A stretch of DNA of 64,000 bases from JACRDG01 sp963760985 (GTDB lineage Bacteria > Desulfobacterota > Desulfomonilia > Desulfomonilales > Desulfomonilaceae): NCBI GenBank assembly GCA_963760985.1, contig CAVXFM010000007.1, forward strand, positions 124,001-188,000, in the 5' to 3' direction. Below the pieces are notes generated by a model, which was not told where the DNA came from, did not search any database, and saw nothing but the letters and a program-made list of their open reading frames with translations. The position numbers were made by a program, and so were the translations under genes. Position 1 is the first letter of the stretch. Every line of letters begins with the position of its first letter. This document shows, piece by piece, positions 1 to 10,549 of this stretch.

Positions 1-948
1 TCACGGGAACTCTAGCAGGGCAGATCGTGATGGAAGGGTATCTGCATTTCAAGATACGCCCCTTCCTACGGCGTCTTTTGACCCGATTGCTTGCGGTAGT
101 GCCTGCGGCTCTTACCATCATGTTCGCGGGAGAAGGTGCGACATACAAGCTCCTCATCCTGAGCCAAGTGATTCTGAGCCTGCAACTGCCGTTCGCGGTG
201 ATTCCGCTCATCCATTTCACCAACGATAAAACGGTGATGGGAGAATTCGCCAACAAGTTCTGGCTCCAGATACTTTCCTGGCTGGCTGCCGGAATTGTCG
301 TGGCATTGAATGTCAAGCTCGTAATCGATCAGATTGGCGAATGGGTCACTGCCAGTCCTGAACCGGTTTTGATTTTCGTTACGGTGGTTCCTGTTACCGC
401 GGCTTTGGGAGCGTTTCTTCTGTATATTACCCTGAAGCCGCTGATTCACCTTCCGCCGAAAGAAACCTTACCTGCGTGGAAAAAACTAAGCCATTTCATC
501 CGGGCTGAGGAGGACAACTTGGATCTCGAGACGCCGAGATACAGGCGAGTAGGCGTGGCACTCGCTTTCTCGGACCACGACCAGAAGGTGCTCAGTCACG
601 CGTTCCCCTTGGCCCGCCAATATGACGCAACGTTATGTCTTTTTCACGTGGTGGAAGGTGTCGGCGGAGTCGTATTCGGGCCAGACGCGTACGACGCGGA
701 GGCGAGAGAGGACGAGCAGTATCTGAACCAGCTGGCTGTGTCCCTCACACACAAGGGAGTGGAAGTGGAGACGTTCCTCGGTTACGGAGATGTGGTGACC
801 GAATTGACGCGTCTGGTGCACGAGCAGACCATCGACATTATTGTCATGGGTGGCCACGGCCACCGAGGACTCAGCGGCATGCTCTTCGGCAGTTACGGTT
901 TCTCCGGTGAGACGCCGCATTGAAATACCCGTCGTGGTAGTGAGATAG
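1..948 (+). CDS. Nramp-family metal transporter fused to a universal stress protein domain (5' partial)
   Basis: The frame is open from the first base, so the N-terminal transporter part lies outside the window. What remains holds the last Nramp membrane helices (about residues 30-150 of the visible part, including a TGTLAGQIVMEG stretch typical of Mn/Fe transporters), a short linker, and a C-terminal universal stress protein domain with the nucleotide-binding signature GGHGHRG. The family imports Mn2+ or Fe2+ with protons at the inner membrane; the USP tail is a recurrent fusion in deltaproteobacteria. Close to base 893 the frame breaks: the annotated frame would stop at 923, but the +1 frame gives a normal USP ending (VSPVRRRIEIPVVVV) that stops at 948. 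No downstream gene on this strand for more than 4 kb. Confidence 0.85.
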
Positions 949-1078
949 ACAGATGGCCGCTACCCCGCGCTGGTGAGATTGGGGCAGGTGTCTCCCGCGT
1001 TTTCCAACCCGCCTGCGACTGCATCCCCATTTTCTGTCCCAGGTACCCCCAAAGACTGACGAGACCTTCGCACAGCGT

Positions 1079-1708
1079 TCATGCCTTGGAAATAAGGCAA
1101 CACCCCCACTCCACGCGCCGGTTTGCCAGGAACAAATCCGTGCGGGGCACATTTCTGGCAATAAAGATCTCCCTCTCAACCCTGGCGCCGATCTTGGCCA
1201 CGAAATTCCGGAAGTCCTTGATCGTGAGGCGATGTATATCGGGGGTATTGTACCAGGGATGAGGATACGTCGGCGACACCGGCATCTTCCCTGTCAAGGC
1301 ATACTCCAAGGTGATTTTCCAGTACCCGAAGTTGGGGAAGGTGATGATCGATTTGGAGGCAACCCGTAGCATCTCTTTGACGAGTCTGTCGGGGTACATG
1401 AGCTGTTGCAGGGTCCGACTGAGAATCACGTACTCATAGCTCATGTCCGGGAAACCTTCCAACCCTTCGTCCAAGTCCAGTCGCATCACCCGGATGCCTC
1501 GCTCGATGCATCGGATGACTTTTTCCTGGTCCAGTTCGACACCGCACCCCTCCACGTCCTTTTCGTCGCGCAGACGCTGCAGAAGGGTTCCCGACCCGCA
1601 ACCCAAGTCCAGAACGCGCGTTCCAGGGGTAATCAGGTCAATGATGATGTTGAACCCGACCTCAAACTGGTGAAACGGAGTCCGAATCTCCCTGACTTGA
1701 GCTGACAC
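1079..1708 (-). CDS. metW: methionine biosynthesis protein MetW
   Basis: A 209-residue SAM-dependent-methyltransferase-fold protein with glycine-rich motif I (VLDLGCGSGTLLQRL, near residue 35) and the MetW pattern of a class I methyltransferase ending in an Ala/Arg-rich tail. MetW works with MetX in methionine synthesis, where it is needed for full homoserine acylation activity in several proteobacteria. The best start is the GTG at 1708, with a weak GAGG just before it. The gene starts inside the last 47 bases of metX on the same strand, so the two are very likely translated together. Confidence 0.85.
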   Translation of the reverse strand: MSAQVREIRTPFHQFEVGFNIIIDLITPGTRVLDLGCGSGTLLQRLRDEKDVEGCGVELDQEKVIRCIERGIRVMRLDLDEGLEGFPDMSYEYVILSRTLQQLMYPDRLVKEMLRVASKSIITFPNFGYWKITLEYALTGKMPVSPTYPHPWYNTPDIHRLTIKDFRNFVAKIGARVEREIFIARNVPRTDLFLANRRVEWGCCLISKA

Positions 1709-2874
1709 CTCGCAGGAAACCTCTCACAATACGGGTAAGGGGCTCAATGCCGGCTTTCACGAGGAATGAATCATGCCCGTACGGCAAATCCAGTTCCACG
1801 AAAGACACGTGCTTTTTGGCAGTCTGAAGCGCTCGCACGATCGCGAGGGACATTGCCTTGGGATAGAGCCAATCTGAGCTGAATGACAAGATGAGCATCT
1901 TTGCGTCAACGCTACTCACCGCTGCCACGAGATCGCCATTGGAATCGCCCAGGTCGAAACGATCTATGGCCTTGGTGATAAGGACGTACGAGTCCTCGTC
2001 GAACCGACGCATGAACGCAGCGCCCTGATGCTCCAGATAAGATTCTACTTCGAATTCGCCGCCTTCCTGTCCGTTTTCCCCAAGGCTGTACCTGAAGCCG
2101 TTCATGTCCTTCAGCGTGCGCTTGCGACCGAATTTGGCTTCCATGGTCTCTTCGGAGAGATACGTGATGTGACCGATCATCCGGGCCACGGCCAATCCTC
2201 GGCCCGTTTTGTGAACATCAGGGTCCGGATCGCACTGGCAGCCGCTGACCGGATCGCAATAGACGGCGTTTCTCCCGACCCAATTAAACGCGATGCCTTG
2301 CGGCGAAAGCCTCGCGGTGGTCGCGATGACCAGAGCCGAGCTGATTCTGTCAGGGTAGCGCGCTGCCCAATCCAAGGCTTGCATGCCGCCCATGGACCCG
2401 CCGATGACATTGTGAAGTCTCTGGATGCCGAGTCGTTCCACCAGCATGGATTGGACAGTCACCATGTCGCCAATGGTGATCAAAGGAAAGGAACGGCCAT
2501 ATGGCTTATCCGTGGCAGGGTTGATGCTCGGGGGGCCAGTAGTACCCTGGCAGCCTCCGAGACAATTGGAACAGATGACAAAATATTTGTCGGTATCAAT
2601 GCCCTTGCCTGGGCCTATCATCGCGTCCCACCACCCCACACTCCCTTCTTCGTCGATGCCAGCTGCATGCGCGTCTCCGGATAGAGCGTGGAGTACAAGG
2701 ACTGCGTTATCCCGACTGGGGGATAGATGGCCTGTACGTCTCGTACGCCACTCTGAGTGGACCGAGAAACACCCCCGACTCGAGAGTAATTCCCTCGAAA
2801 TCGGCATACTGGGTCGTCACACGGCCGTACCCGCCGTCCGGAACCGAGTTTTCTTTGATAGGTATCGCGAGCAC
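1662..2874 (-). CDS. metX: homoserine O-acetyltransferase MetX (one frame break)
   Basis: An alpha/beta-hydrolase that transfers an acyl group (acetyl, or succinyl in some relatives) from CoA to homoserine, the first committed step to methionine. Seen: nucleophile elbow GGSMGG, catalytic Asp in SSDWLYP, catalytic His in PYGHDSF, and NCLGGCQGTTGP typical of MetX. The long frame starts at 2807 but its first 30 residues are out of register. In the neighbouring frame the sequence reads GITLESGVFLGPLRVAYETY, the normal MetX N-terminus, so the frame breaks near 2730. That frame is closed by TGA-TAG just upstream and can only start at the GTG at 2874. It precedes metW as a two-gene operon. I saw no SAM riboswitch upstream. 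Confidence 0.9.
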
Positions 2875-3339
2875 CCTCTATCAACCTTGTCGGCAGAAGC
2901 TTCCACATCGCTCACGCTGTGCGTGCCGAATAACACTATTGTAACGCAGACAGCTTCAGAATCAAGATCTTCCCACCGCACAAGGGTACCGCGTGCGAAC
3001 AAGACGCGGTAAGCAAACAGCACCGCCGATCAATTATTCTCCCAGGGCGCATCAACGCAGCATGCCCTGCAGTCCTCCCCGGCGGCGTTATCTCGCCGAT
3101 GCTCACTCTGCTGGTGCCAATCTGTGTGAACGAGGAGCCTGTACCATGACTTCCTACATGGACACTGTGGTAGTGCTTCCCATGTTGTCGCGTACTGTTA
3201 GGCTCCGAAAAGGGGCTCCTAAGAGTCTGACATACTAGGGTTTTTCCTTTGCAGGTGCCGAGGGCCGATGATCGCATCGACTCCGTCGTGCCGTATTTTC
3301 GGGAAAGCTCCACGTAACGCGGGATTGCTCAACAGCCTG
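2875..3339. other. intergenic region without a recognised gene
   Basis: This is the upstream region of metX on the minus strand. I looked for SAM, SAH, cobalamin and TPP riboswitch consensus blocks and found none. Several open frames exist but have no plausible start signal or family resemblance. Confidence 0.5.
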
Positions 3340-3564
3340 CTAGTAGTTTTGAGCCCATTTCGAGCGCGTGCCTGTGTCGTTGCGCTGGCTGTTTTGTTTG
3401 CGGTTCGTCCTGTTATGGTTGTTGTGGTTGTTGTTGTGGCTGTTGTAATTGTTGGGACGGCTTTTCTTGTTCATGAGGCAATCCCATGAGCAGTATCCGT
3501 ACTCGGAGTAGGTCATTGTCCTGACAGGAGTGTATTCCCTGCCGCACGTTTTACATCTTTCCAA
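3340..3564 (-). CDS. small zinc-ribbon-like protein with Asn/His-rich tail
   Basis: A 74-residue protein that I do not recognise. The first 32 residues hold two cysteine pairs, CKTC and CSWDC, spaced like a zinc ribbon or treble clef. From residue 35 it becomes low-complexity, with about 20 residues made almost only of Asn, His and a few Ser/Tyr, and then a basic tail. The start is TTG at 3564, supported by a strong ribosome site (AAAGGAGGAG, 6 bases before it). The Asn/His run is encoded by AAC-rich codons forming a GTT/TTG repeat on the plus strand. A metal-binding or metal-storage role is a guess; no partner gene lies next to it. Confidence 0.6.
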   Translation of the reverse strand: MERCKTCGREYTPVRTMTYSEYGYCSWDCLMNKKSRPNNYNSHNNNHNNHNRTNRKQNSQRNDTGTRSKWAQNY

Positions 3565-4750
3565 AATATCTCCTCCTTTGGTCTCTTGTGTGAGGGTCCC
3601 CGTCTTCTCTGCGCGCGTTGTCCATCAATCGGACGCGATCGCAGAGACTCCATGTCGTGGGCTAAATGAAGCCCGCTGTATAATGGTTCGTGGGACTCCT
3701 GTCAACTGTTTTGAACGGATTCTCTCTTTGCGAGAGCCGGAACGTCGCGTTATGACTTTCGTTCATTGTGGACGTTTCGGCCTTTGGTAATGACCCTGGT
3801 GTGTAGCCATCCCTTGCTCTGCCCATACAGTCGGCCAGCCGCAGATTACGCGCTGGGCCGCGCCCCTTGGTCTACGCGTCGCGCTCTGCATAAGGATTGC
3901 GTCCGCGAGTGTTTCGCATAGAGGGGGTCGTATGCACCCCGTAACTGATGGGCCCGCTGTTTGGCGCGGGTCGCTGGTCTCTCTTTTATAAAAGACGTTC
4001 TTTTCCTGCCACCGCAGGCAAACCGTTTCGTCCAACGACCGGCAATCGGTCGTCGACGCGGTCTAGGGAATTCCGGCTGAACCGATCAGAAACCCGCGAT
4101 TCACCGTGCACCCAATTGAATAAGACCGCTGTCAGCTCAATTATTCTGCGACGCGTACGGATCTCTGGGGAAGGCCCTGACAGAACCAGTGGAAGCGCCT
4201 CCCGGTACTTCCATGTTGGCTTCTTATCACCTGTGGACAATCTTGTCAAACCACTATTTGGACCAAATACTGTCAAAATAAGGGAAAGACGTCGACTCCA
4301 CCCAGCGCAGCTATGTCACAGAGCGCTTTACTCAAAGGATTTCGCAGTTCCAATGACTAATATACCATATAGACATGATTCAAGGAGAAAAGTTTCAGTG
4401 TGTCGCTATTTGTGAAAAAAACTTTGCACGCGTTCCTTCCTTACTACCCCATGGCATGGTGCGAAAGGAGAAGGTCAGGCGCTCTCTTCTCACAATGAGG
4501 GGGCGCTGCGGATGCGGTGATCCACATGGTAATGTGAGAGGAGCCGTGGGGTCCGCAGACGTGTTGACCCGGTTCCTGATCCGATCGGCAGTGCTTTCCA
4601 CTGTGGGGCGATGCACGGGAAGAGCCTTTTAACGGGTGGCGCGTACGTCTTCACTGCCGCCAGCGGTGATTCCTTCTCCCTCGGGTACCCTGTTCTTTTT
4701 TCTGCAGCGGCAGGAGGCTAGCGGGAATTTTGCCCGCCCTCAAAACACCC
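3565..4750. other. long intergenic region, no gene recognised
   Basis: Almost 1.2 kb lies between the zinc-ribbon gene and the carbonic anhydrase. Open frames of 70-155 codons occur on both strands but overlap each other, are rich in Arg and Pro in the way of shadow frames, and have no recognisable domain. I see no tRNA, riboswitch or repeat. It may be decayed coding sequence. Confidence 0.4.
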
Positions 4751-5476
4751 TCACTCCACTCCATCCAAGCCTTGAGGTTCAAGTGGAGCGACGCGCTCCG
4801 CGGGCCGCGACATGCCCGGAGAGATCGTCGCCTCTGCCTGTCCCAAAAGGATGCTTTGCCTCGGGTGGTTTCCGTACCACGTGACATCGCCGTGCTCGAT
4901 GTCATAATGAGCTGCGACGATTTCCAGGTCTCCCCTTGCGACTGCGGCTGCCATGTGGTGACTACGCGTGAGGAGCCTCTCGACCTGAAGCCACATGTTT
5001 TCTCGAATCGCCGCGTTGACGAGATCTGTACCGGACAAATACGGATACTCGGTCCTCGCCCTGTTTACCGCGGGTAAGATCTGTTCGACGAGGGGCACGA
5101 GATTTCCCTCAGCAGGTTCTCCCGCAACCACCGCGGTGACCGCACCGCACTTGGAATGACCCAGCACCACTACCAAGCGCGTTCCCATATGCAGAACCGC
5201 GTATTCCAGAGAGCCGATCAGCTCCGTAGAACAGACATTGCCCGCGACCCTCAGTCCGAAAATATCCCCGATGCCCCGGTCAAAGAGCACGGACAGGGGG
5301 ACTCTCGAATCAGCGCATGAGACAATGGCGGCAAAGGGATCCTGACCGTGTTGCGCGGTCATTGTGCGGCGTTCCTGTGTCCGATTGGGACCTTGAGGCG
5401 CGGCAGTGACAAACCGGGCATTGCCCTCTCTGAGCAACGAGAGAGCTTCCCTAGCTGACATGGCGTTATTTTTCAT
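4751..5476 (-). CDS. beta-carbonic anhydrase
   Basis: Interconverts CO2 and bicarbonate. The beta-class zinc site is complete: Cys and Asp in CADSRVP, and His and Cys in LGHSKCGA. The core fits the usual 200-220 residues, followed by about 30 residues with no clear counterpart. The frame is open to 5539, but the ATG at 5476 (MKNNAMSAREAL) is preceded by AGGAAA and starts right at the conserved N-terminal helix, so I prefer it; 5461 is also possible. No signal peptide, so it is cytoplasmic. It stands alone between two gene-poor stretches. Confidence 0.85.
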   Translation of the reverse strand: MKNNAMSAREALSLLREGNARFVTAAPQGPNRTQERRTMTAQHGQDPFAAIVSCADSRVPLSVLFDRGIGDIFGLRVAGNVCSTELIGSLEYAVLHMGTRLVVVLGHSKCGAVTAVVAGEPAEGNLVPLVEQILPAVNRARTEYPYLSGTDLVNAAIRENMWLQVERLLTRSHHMAAAVARGDLEIVAAHYDIEHGDVTWYGNHPRQSILLGQAEATISPGMSRPAERVAPLEPQGLDGVE

Positions 5477-5777
5477 AGCGTTTCCTGTAGTGGTGGCTGC
5501 GATTCTGGCAACTCCGCGTGCAGAGAAACGTGGCTTCACGTCTGTCCCTCTTGCAGGGAAATGCCGTCAACTCGGTTGATCGGCCGCGCCCCTTGTATGC
5601 AGACGTGGAAGTTCCTTCCGGATATCATTTCACGAGGCGTAAGTCACTCAAAAAACCCCCAATGTGCCGCGCGTCGCAGCGTATTCACCACAAGGGGACC
5701 CCTTGCCCTGGAAGACGGATTGAGCTAAAGAGGGGGAATGCCGGTACAGGAAGATCGCCTGGCGGCACACATTACAA
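5477..5777. other. intergenic region between divergent genes
   Basis: About 300 bases separate the minus-strand carbonic anhydrase from the plus-strand glycan cassette, so promoters for both should lie here. I could not identify -35/-10 pairs with confidence. Confidence 0.4.
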
Positions 5778-7589
5778 GTGCAGGAAATGAGGGAAAACCA
5801 CACATTGGAACTACAGACCGATCACGACCGAGCAACCGAGCAAACTCCCAAAAGGCACAGTTTTGTCTGGCGATGGCTCCGGGCCCTTCTCAGGATCGCG
5901 GCCTATGTGGTGTTCCTGGTGACCTCCATTACCCTTGTCCTGTGGGGAGTGGAGAGGCTCTCCCAGTACGCATTGAGCCGATCGTACTTCCGACAAGTCT
6001 ATCCGCACAATCTCCAAATGGCTCTCAAGGACTATACAAGGCCGGTCTCTCACTACGACTATGATTTCGTGCCGGGCGTGTGCGTCGAATATAATACCAA
6101 TAAAGGAAACCGGTACCAATACGCGAACAACGCGGGATTCCGGGAGCCCCGTCCTATTTCGATGGAAAAGCCCGCTGATGAGTTCCGGATCTTCCTCACC
6201 GGAGGCTCCACCGCGTTCGGCATGGGCGCGGGAGGAGAGGCCGCACCCGCTGCTGGATGGCATCCCTCACATACCGGGAAACCATATCGCACATGATGGA
6301 GCAGATCCTGAACGCCAGCGATCTGCTTCCAGGCAAGAAGATTCGTGTGTACAACACCGCGGTCTGGGGATACGGGTACCAACACCTCTTGATGCGCTAT
6401 GTGACCAAATTACGACGTTATAACCCGGACATGGTGATTTCCCTTGACGGAGCCAACGAGATACCTTTGCTGTGTAGACTGCAGAAAAACTGGGATTACT
6501 TCCAGGAAGGGCAATATAGCTATCTCCTGCGCCAGATCTTCAGTTACAACCGACCGGGTCTCTCGTCGTACCTGACCCTGTGGTTAAAGAACAATACCTA
6601 TTTCATGAGCTACATCTGGTCCGGAAAGGATCTTTTTGTCGAACTGAATCGCAATACCATCGAGGAATTTCCGGACGACCGACAGGCCCCAGACATGGAT
6701 TCCACGCCTCAGTCTGTGGCAGCCAGATCCGCGATGGTGGACCAGAACGTGGCCACGGTTATCCGCATGGTGGAGAACTACCATAGTGTGCTGGACAACG
6801 ACCGCGTCACGCATATCTTTGCTTTGCAGCCGTGGTTTCTATCTGAGCAAGAAGCCGTTACACGAGAAAGAAAAGATTGTGGCAGGCTTGAAAGGCCATC
6901 GAGAGTACCACGGAATCCCGTCAGCCAAAATGTACAAGCTGTTCTTGGACAAGACCCGTGAAAGTGCAAACGCCAAGGGGTATTTTCTGGCTGACTTCTC
7001 CGAATACTTCGATGATGTGAGTGAGTGGGTGTTCACGGATTGGTGCCACTTGACGGCAGAGGCGAATTACCTTATTGCAAAGGAGTTGTCAAACCTGGTA
7101 AAAGAGCGGTTTTTCCAGAAGCCTCTCACCCAGGGCGACCGGATAACTGAAAAAGATCCGTTGTTTTGGGATATTGTCGCTTCAGGCAAGGTGGTGTACG
7201 CGCCGCCTGCCGAGTCGGCTGGTACAGGGCCTGAAAAGATGTTTTCCGGGTATCCCAGTGATGCGCTGTACGCATCCAAGGCACCGCGTCCTGACGAAAA
7301 ACTGGAAGTGGTCGTGGACATGGAAAAGCCTTATCCCGTGAGCCGGTTGCGGATCGTATGGGCGGATGAGGCCTCGGTTCCGGACGAATGGGCCATCGAG
7401 ACGAGTTCCGATGGGAAGACTTGGCAGACGTTCGTGAAGGCCCGCAAAGATCAGAATGACACCTATGACAGGTGGCCCGGGTACGAATACTACGCGGCAG
7501 AGCCCGTGGCTGCCCGATTCCTGAAATACCGGCCGCTCAGCGGCACGCAAAAGACCATACGGCTCAGACTTTGGAGCATGTTTCGGTAG
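5778..7589 (+). CDS. SGNH-hydrolase-like surface protein with C-terminal discoidin-like domain (two frame breaks)
   Basis: One membrane helix near the N-terminus (about residues 35-57) is followed by an SGNH/GDSL-like region and a beta-rich C-terminal part resembling an F5/8 type C (discoidin) sugar-binding domain. The SGNH blocks are FLTGGSTAFGMG with the block I Ser, ISLDGANE, and a DWCHLT block carrying the candidate Asp-x-x-His. Such proteins often act on or add acyl groups to cell-surface glycans. The reading frame changes near 6240 and 6840; the pieces match the paralogue at 10550 throughout. Start is GTG 5778 or ATG 5787. Six bases separate its stop from the carbamoyltransferase start, so they form an operon. 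Confidence 0.7.
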
Positions 7590-7595
7590 GAATCC

Positions 7596-9413
7596 ATGAA
7601 CATACTAGGAATTTCAGCCTTCTATCACGACAGCGCCGCATGCCTGATCAAGGATGGCGTGATCGTATCCGCTGCGCAACACGAGCGTTTCACCAGGGTC
7701 AAGCACGATCACCGCTTCCCCTCCGACGCAATCACCTATTGCCTGAAGGAAGGCAAGATCACCGCGAAGGACCTTGATTATGTGGTGTTTTATGACAAGC
7801 CGTTCTTGAAATTCGAGAGGCTTCTGGAGACGTACCTTTCCTTCGTGCCCCGCGGGTGGGCGTCATTTCTCATGGCAATGCCCCTGTGGTTGAAGCAGAA
7901 GCTCCACATGCGCTCCCTTATTGGAAAGAGCCTCGATTACGACGGCAAGATCCTTTTCCCGGAACACCACGAGTCCCACGCGGCCAGCGCGTTTTTTCCT
8001 TCGCCGTACAAGCGCGCCGCGTTCCTCACCATGGATGGCGTGGGCGAGTGGACGACCACGAGTTTCGGGGTCGGGGAAGGGAACAAGATCCGCATAGATT
8101 ACGAACTGAAGTTTCCCCATTCTTTGGGCCTGCTGTACTCCGCTTTTACGTATTTTACCGGTTTCAAGGTCAATTCCGGCGAGTACAAGGTCATGGGACT
8201 CGCTCCGTACGGCGAACCCAAATATGTGGATGTCATCCTGAAAGAACTCATTGATGTGAAGGAAGACGGGTCTTTCAGGCTGAACATGGATTACTTTACC
8301 TATCCCTACGGGCTGACCATGACGGGCAAGGGTTTCGAGGACCTGTTTGACGGGCCCCGCGTAAGCCCGAAAGCAAGCTCACCCAGCGGGAAATGAATTT
8401 GGCCAAGTCCGTCCAGGTCGTCACCGAGGAAGTGATGCTCCGTACGGTGAGGCACATCCACAAGGTCACGGGAGAAAAGTACTTTGTGTCTCGCGGGCGG
8501 TGTGGCGTTGAACTGCGTGGGAAACGGTCGCATCTTGCGGGAAGGCCCTTTTGAGGATCTGTGGATTCAGCCCGCGGCAGGCGACGCGGGCGGAGCGTTG
8601 GGCGCGGCTCTTTTCGCGTGGCACCAGCTCTTGCACAACGAGAGGGTCGCGGACGACAAGGAAGACGTGCAGACAGGCTCGTACCTCGGCCCCGCGTACT
8701 CGCGGCAAGAAATCAGAGAATTCCTCGACGCACGCGGATATCCCTATCACGAACTTCAAGACGGCGATCTGCCCACCACCGTGGCGGATCTGATCGCTCA
8801 AGAAAAGGTCATCGGCTGGTTTCAGGGGCGGATGGAATTCGGCCCCCGGGCTCTGGGCTCCCGGTCCATCATCGGCGATGCGCGCAGCCCCAAGATGCAG
8901 GCTCAGATGAACTTGAAGATCAAATACCGGGAGAGCTTCAGACCTTTTGCGCCCTCGGTGCTGATGGAGGACGTATCGAATGTCTTCGAGCTGGACCGGC
9001 CCTCGCCGTACATGCTCCTGGTCGCGTACGTGGACGAAAAGATCAGGCGAAAGATGACCGCGGATGAAGAAACGCGGTGGGGAATCGAAAAGCTCAACGT
9101 GGTACGGTCGGAGATTCCCGCAATCACTCATGTGGACTATTCAGCGCGGATTCAAACCGTGCACAAGAAGACCAATCCCGTGTACCATGAGATGATCAGC
9201 GCGTTCAAGGAGAAGACCGGGTGTCCGGTGATCGTGAACACTTCGTTCAACGTCCGCGGGGAGCCCATCGTGATGAGCCCTGAGAACGCGTATCTGTGCT
9301 TCATGCGCACGGAAATGGATTATCTGGTGCTCGGACCTTTCCTGTTGGATAAGAAAGCACAACCGGCCCTCAAGGCCGACAGTGACTGGCGAAAGGAGTA
9401 CCAGCTCGACTGA
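7596..9413 (+). CDS. NodU/TobZ-family carbamoyltransferase (two frame breaks)
   Basis: An O-carbamoyltransferase of about 605 residues that moves a carbamoyl group from carbamoyl phosphate to a sugar or natural product through a carbamoyl-adenylate. Seen: N-terminal ILGISAFYHDSAACLI, metal/nucleotide block HHESHAASAFF, and in the C-terminal YrdC-like part GRMEFGPRALGSRSI, FRPFAPSVL and VNTSFNVRGEPIV. The frame breaks twice, near 8365 and near 8485; between these points the sequence reads on in a third frame with family-like residues (LTQREMNLAKSVQ). It follows the first SGNH protein by six bases and precedes the SxtJ-like gene, an association seen in other surface-glycan clusters. Confidence 0.88.
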
Positions 9414-9464
9414 GCGACACGGTCGTTATGCCGCGCAGCGTTCAGCGAGACACGAACGAATGCC

Positions 9465-9905
9465 ATGAGTATCATCAGTGAAATCAAGGACGAAATAAAG
9501 TCCGTCCGCCGCGAGCCGTCAAAGCGGGACCTGAACATATTGGCCTTGCTCTTTTTGGTTCTGCCTGCCGCGTACGGGGGATTGCAGCTCTTCCTGAAAG
9601 GGAACACCAAGGGTTACGTCTGGATAGGGGTGGGGATCGCGCTCGGCCTGTGCCGGCTCATCCCCCCGTTATTTCGGGCAATTTATCATTTCTGGGTTGG
9701 ATTTTCCGTCGTTTTAGGATATTTTATATCTCGGATCCTGTTGACGATCATTTTTTTCCTGGTATTGACGCCAACCGGATTTCTTATGCGCCTTATGGGC
9801 AAGGATCCCATGGATAGGCAAAGGGACCCCGCAGGGGCAACGTATTGGAGCCCGAGGACTCAGGACCCGGATACCAGTATAGAACGTTACGAAAAACAAT
9901 TCTGA
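9465..9905 (+). CDS. SxtJ-like membrane protein
   Basis: A 146-residue protein with three or four hydrophobic segments (about residues 25-45, 48-65 and 72-110) and a hydrophilic tail. It resembles the SxtJ family, known from saxitoxin clusters and, much more widely, next to carbamoyltransferases and DUF5989 peptides. Function unknown. ATG 9465 follows the carbamoyltransferase by about 50 bases and the DUF5989-like gene follows within 40 bases, so it belongs to the same transcription unit. Confidence 0.7.
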   Translation: MSIISEIKDEIKSVRREPSKRDLNILALLFLVLPAAYGGLQLFLKGNTKGYVWIGVGIALGLCRLIPPLFRAIYHFWVGFSVVLGYFISRILLTIIFFLVLTPTGFLMRLMGKDPMDRQRDPAGATYWSPRTQDPDTSIERYEKQF

Positions 9906-9942
9906 ATTCCGCCCGTGTCCGATTATTGAGGAGGAGACCGTC

Positions 9943-10095
9943 ATGAGTCTGCTAGGAGAATTGTGGGATTTCTTAAAGGTGCGCAAGAAATTTTGGCTCG
10001 CACCGATTCTCATTGTGCTGGTGATTCTGTCCGCGTTCATCATTCTTGCGGCCAGTTCGCCTGTGGCAGCGCCTTTCATTTACACGTTGTTCTAG
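9943..10095 (+). CDS. DUF5989-like small membrane peptide
   Basis: A 50-residue product with a short amphipathic N-terminus (MSLLGELWDFLKVRKKFW) and one long hydrophobic helix ending in SSPVAAPFIYTLF, which fits the DUF5989 family. A clear ribosome site (GAGGAGA) lies 6 bases before the ATG at 9943. Members of this family recur directly after SxtJ-like genes and carbamoyltransferases, as here. Probably an inner-membrane partner of the cassette; the function is unknown. Confidence 0.75.
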   Translation: MSLLGELWDFLKVRKKFWLAPILIVLVILSAFIILAASSPVAAPFIYTLF

Positions 10096-10114
10096 AATGT
10101 ACCGACGGACGTGA

Positions 10115-10139
10115 GAGGAAACCGTGCGATGGTTTCCTC
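10115..10139 (+). terminator. stem-loop after the carbamoyltransferase cassette
   Basis: GAGGAAACC pairs perfectly with GGTTTCCTC around a 7-base loop, 20 bases after the stop of the DUF5989-like gene. No T-run follows, so it may be a stabilising hairpin rather than an intrinsic terminator. Confidence 0.45.
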
Positions 10140-10549
10140 CGCTTCCCTCGCTTGCCTCGTTTGATCCGCGGGTAAGCCGTTCGGGGCTGGTGTATATGTG
10201 CGCCCCGGTCCCCCGCATGACCCCGCGTGCAGGAAACCTGCTTGTAAAGGTTTTTTCCTCTTGAGGACTCTTCCGAATAATTCAGCGACGAGCACGAATG
10301 GCCATGGTTTAGTCCTGAATGGCGTGAGCTGCACATGCCGGCGGTGATCGTGTATGGACCGCAGGCGAGGAACTATTGCCATCGTGCATTGTCTTGAACC
10401 GGACATGGGCTTTTCCACGAGAAGGGTCGCGCCATAAGAAGGCCGGGGCTGCACGGCGTTTCCTGATAAACCAGTGGACCTGGCAGGTGAACTGGTGTAA
10501 ATGAAAAGGTTATCTTTTGGGCCGCGTCTGATGGTCCCGGGAGGAGTTT
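10140..10549. other. intergenic region
   Basis: About 410 bases without a recognised gene, ahead of the second SGNH-like gene. The only gene signal I found is GGAGGAG shortly before the ATG at 10550, which serves that gene. Confidence 0.4.

Noticed and set aside
2875..3200. SAM or SAH riboswitch ahead of metX
   Set aside because: No match to the conserved cores of these riboswitches on the minus strand.
3400..3470. GTT/TTG-rich simple repeat considered as a microsatellite
   Set aside because: On the minus strand it encodes the Asn/His tail of a gene with a strong ribosome site, so it is coding.
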